The translations under genes and the position numbers were made by a program. Below, in pieces: positions 23,382-24,776 of a DNA stretch of 24,776 nucleotides; within the stretch, counting starts at the first letter, position 1; every line of letters starts with the position of its first letter. The DNA is taken from contig CAMWQQ010000002.1 of NCBI GenBank assembly GCA_947176455.1, positions 1 to 24,776 on the forward strand, read 5' to 3'. The notes under the pieces were generated by a model. The model did not search any database. It had not been told where the DNA came from and was given only the letters and a program-made list of their open reading frames with translations. The stretch is from an uncultured Odoribacter sp. GTDB lineage: Bacteria > Bacteroidota > Bacteroidia > Bacteroidales > Marinifilaceae.

Positions 23382-24584
23382 TTATTTTGTTCTGATTTTG
23401 TATCCGGCTACACCGTAGTAAAGGATAAGCAGGAAGCAGGGCAGAGCCAGCCAGTAAGCGCCTTGTGCGCCAAAGCTGTCTTTCAGGAAACCAAAAACGG
23501 TGGGGATTACGGCACCTCCGGCGATAGCCATAGTCAGCAGTGCGCTTCCGGATTTGGTGAATTTACCCAGGTCTGCCATAGCCAGCGGCCACAATGCAGG
23601 CCACATCAGTGAACAACCCAGAGCCATGAGGAAGATAGCCCAGATAGAGAGCGTTGCGGGCATCAGCACGATAGCCAGCGAACCGGCAACACCGATGCAG
23701 GCGCAGATTCTCATCGCCATATCTTGAGTCAGGAATCTCGGGATTAGGATGATACCGCAGATGTAGCCAATCACCATACCGATGCTCGGAATCCAGGCAT
23801 ACCGGTCGGGGTTGTCCAAATTCAGGGCATTCGCATAGTCTACAGCCGTACTCAATGACAAGGTTTCCACTCCGACGTAGATGAACAAGGTCAAGGCTCC
23901 CAAAACCAGGTGCGGGAACTGCCAGATGGACGTTTTGTTTGCGGCATAGGGGCAGTCGGCGGTGTCTGTTTCGTCTTCTCCGGCCGCTTTCACTTCGGGA
24001 AGCGGAGCCATCAAGGAAATGACGCCCAACAGGAGGAATACGCCGATGATGATGTAGAAAGGCAGATACAAATCTGCAATCTGTACGTTGGTCTGGTCTG
24101 CCACGACGAGGGCGAAGAACAAGGGGGCTACCGGCCATGCCAGTTTGTTGCAGATACCCATGATGCTCATTCGCTTGGCGGCACTTTCAATCGGTCCCAG
24201 AATGGTGATGTACGGGTTTACCGATGCTTGAAGGTAGGCATTGGCGGCACCGCTGATGAAAGAAGCGAGCAGGAAAAGAATGAAACTTGCCTGCATAGCT
24301 GAAAGGACAAACAGCACGAAAGCAATGGCGAAAATCAAAAATGAAAGCGCCATGGTTTTCTTGTAGCCAATTGCGGCAATTGTCCTGGAAGCCGGATAAC
24401 CGAAAATCAGGAACGGAACAAAAGTGGCTGCCAATAGCAGATAGGCGACACCCGACGGCAGGGACAAGGCGCCCTTTAAGGTCGGAATTAAAAATGAGTT
24501 GATACCCAATGCGAATCCTATCGCAAAAAACATCATTCCGACAAATGCTAACGGAATGGCAAAGTTGGTTTTGTTTTGTGACAT
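23382..24584 (-). CDS. FucP-type MFS sugar:proton symporter
   Basis: This 400-residue inner-membrane protein has about 12 membrane segments and belongs to the FucP/GluP branch of the major facilitator superfamily. Supporting stretches are the N-terminal FAIGFALGINSFLIPTLKGA, FGYPASRTIAAIGYKKTMAL after the second segment, AYLQASVNPYITILGP in the fourth or fifth segment, and FIYVGVETLSLSTAVDYANA after the central loop (about 205-225). Family members import L-fucose, glucose, galactose or N-acetylglucosamine with protons; the substrate here cannot be decided. The start at 24584 (MSQNKTNFAIPLAFVGMMFF) is the only reasonable one. It has its own terminator. A LacI-type regulator is in the window, but more than 20 kb away. 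Confidence 0.9.
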   Translation of the reverse strand: MSQNKTNFAIPLAFVGMMFFAIGFALGINSFLIPTLKGALSLPSGVAYLLLAATFVPFLIFGYPASRTIAAIGYKKTMALSFLIFAIAFVLFVLSAMQASFILFLLASFISGAANAYLQASVNPYITILGPIESAAKRMSIMGICNKLAWPVAPLFFALVVADQTNVQIADLYLPFYIIIGVFLLLGVISLMAPLPEVKAAGEDETDTADCPYAANKTSIWQFPHLVLGALTLFIYVGVETLSLSTAVDYANALNLDNPDRYAWIPSIGMVIGYICGIILIPRFLTQDMAMRICACIGVAGSLAIVLMPATLSIWAIFLMALGCSLMWPALWPLAMADLGKFTKSGSALLTMAIAGGAVIPTVFGFLKDSFGAQGAYWLALPCFLLILYYGVAGYKIRTK

Positions 24585-24622
24585 GATATTAAATGTTAGA
24601 ATGTTTTTTACAATTTTCGGGG

Positions 24623-24630
24623 TAAATATA
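24623..24630 (-). promoter_or_regulatory. Possible -7 box for the sugar transporter gene
   Basis: The minus strand reads TATATTTA, one base off TAnnTTTG, 38 bases upstream of the ATG at 24584, in a very AT-rich gap. No clear -33 motif was seen. Confidence 0.4.
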
Positions 24631-24686
24631 GTAAAAAAATGATAAAAGGGTTCAGATTTGCATGGATTTCGTTAATGCCCATGTTA

Positions 24687-24776
24687 TTAGAGGATTGTCA
24701 GAGATACTCGTTTCCCCAACCCCTCAAAGATGCGGAAAAGGGTGCTTAATTGAACATCCGCTTTGCCGTTCTCAAG
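24687..24776 (-). CDS. XRE-family helix-turn-helix regulator, C-terminal fragment (cut by window edge)
   Basis: Thirty codons including the TAA stop are open from the right edge. They read LENGKADVQLSTLFRIFEGL, then GKRVSLTIL. This is the end of a Cro/C1-type (XRE) DNA-binding domain: the tail of the recognition helix (the usual ...ISRLENGK), then the helix TLFRIFEGLG and a short closing strand. Endings of this kind are typical of small regulators, including HipB-like antitoxins of HipA/HipB pairs. In that family a kinase toxin gene would normally follow the antitoxin, but the next gene here is a sugar transporter 102 bases on, so any partner must be elsewhere or absent. The family call rests on a short segment. 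Confidence 0.75.
   Translation of the reverse strand, partial: LENGKADVQLSTLFRIFEGLGKRVSLTIL

Overview
The window reads as chromosomal DNA of a gut-type member of the order Bacteroidales. The evidence is a SusC/SusD pair with an ECF sigma factor and a FecR anti-sigma protein, families mostly restricted to Bacteroidota (DUF4843, PKD-like, DUF4923), and several promoters carrying the Bacteroidota -7 box TAnnTTTG. The SusC protein has an N-terminal STN domain and a long pre-signal tail, which reminds me of Odoribacteraceae (Odoribacter/Butyricimonas); that placement is inference only. No rRNA, tRNA, CRISPR array, insertion sequence or prophage gene was seen, and no gene-free stretch exceeds about 235 bases.

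Left part (1-5.8 kb), all on the minus strand: the 5' part of a LacI-type repressor runs off the left edge, 12 bases after a 7TM-HD (PgpH/YqfF-type) phosphohydrolase. Next come ridA, an AT-rich gene for an Abi-like HEPN protein (a possible phage-defence RNase), and enolase. A 24-bp perfect inverted repeat separates enolase from the HEPN gene.

Middle part (5.8-15.0 kb), also minus strand: a regulated outer-membrane uptake locus. In transcription order it is ECF sigma factor, FecR-type anti-sigma, SusC-type TonB-dependent transporter with STN domain, SusD lipoprotein, DUF4843 lipoprotein and PKD-like lipoprotein. The expected logic is that the transporter's STN domain senses substrate and signals through FecR to the sigma factor. 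No hydrolase or peptidase lies in the locus, so the substrate cannot be read from the neighbours.

Divergent from the sigma gene (15.2-17.6 kb, plus strand) is a two-gene exported pair: a DUF4923 protein and a protein with three thioredoxin-like folds that lack every catalytic cysteine. The pair converges, with four bases between stop codons, on a minus-strand cluster (17.6-21.6 kb) of release factor RF3 (prfC), a FlK-like hotdog thioesterase and UvrB (uvrB).

Right part (21.7-24.8 kb): a plus-strand HdeD/DUF308 membrane protein, whose intrinsic terminator lies inside the coding sequence of a convergent minus-strand membrane protein. That small gene is translationally coupled to a CBM9-like protein. 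Upstream are a FucP-type sugar transporter with a strong terminator and, at the right edge, the last 29 codons of an XRE-type regulator.

Most genes are ordinary. The points most worth a second look are the HEPN gene and its hairpin, the cysteine-free thioredoxin-like protein, the enzyme-free SusCD locus, the exact FlK-like triad in the thioesterase, and the terminator embedded in an opposing gene.
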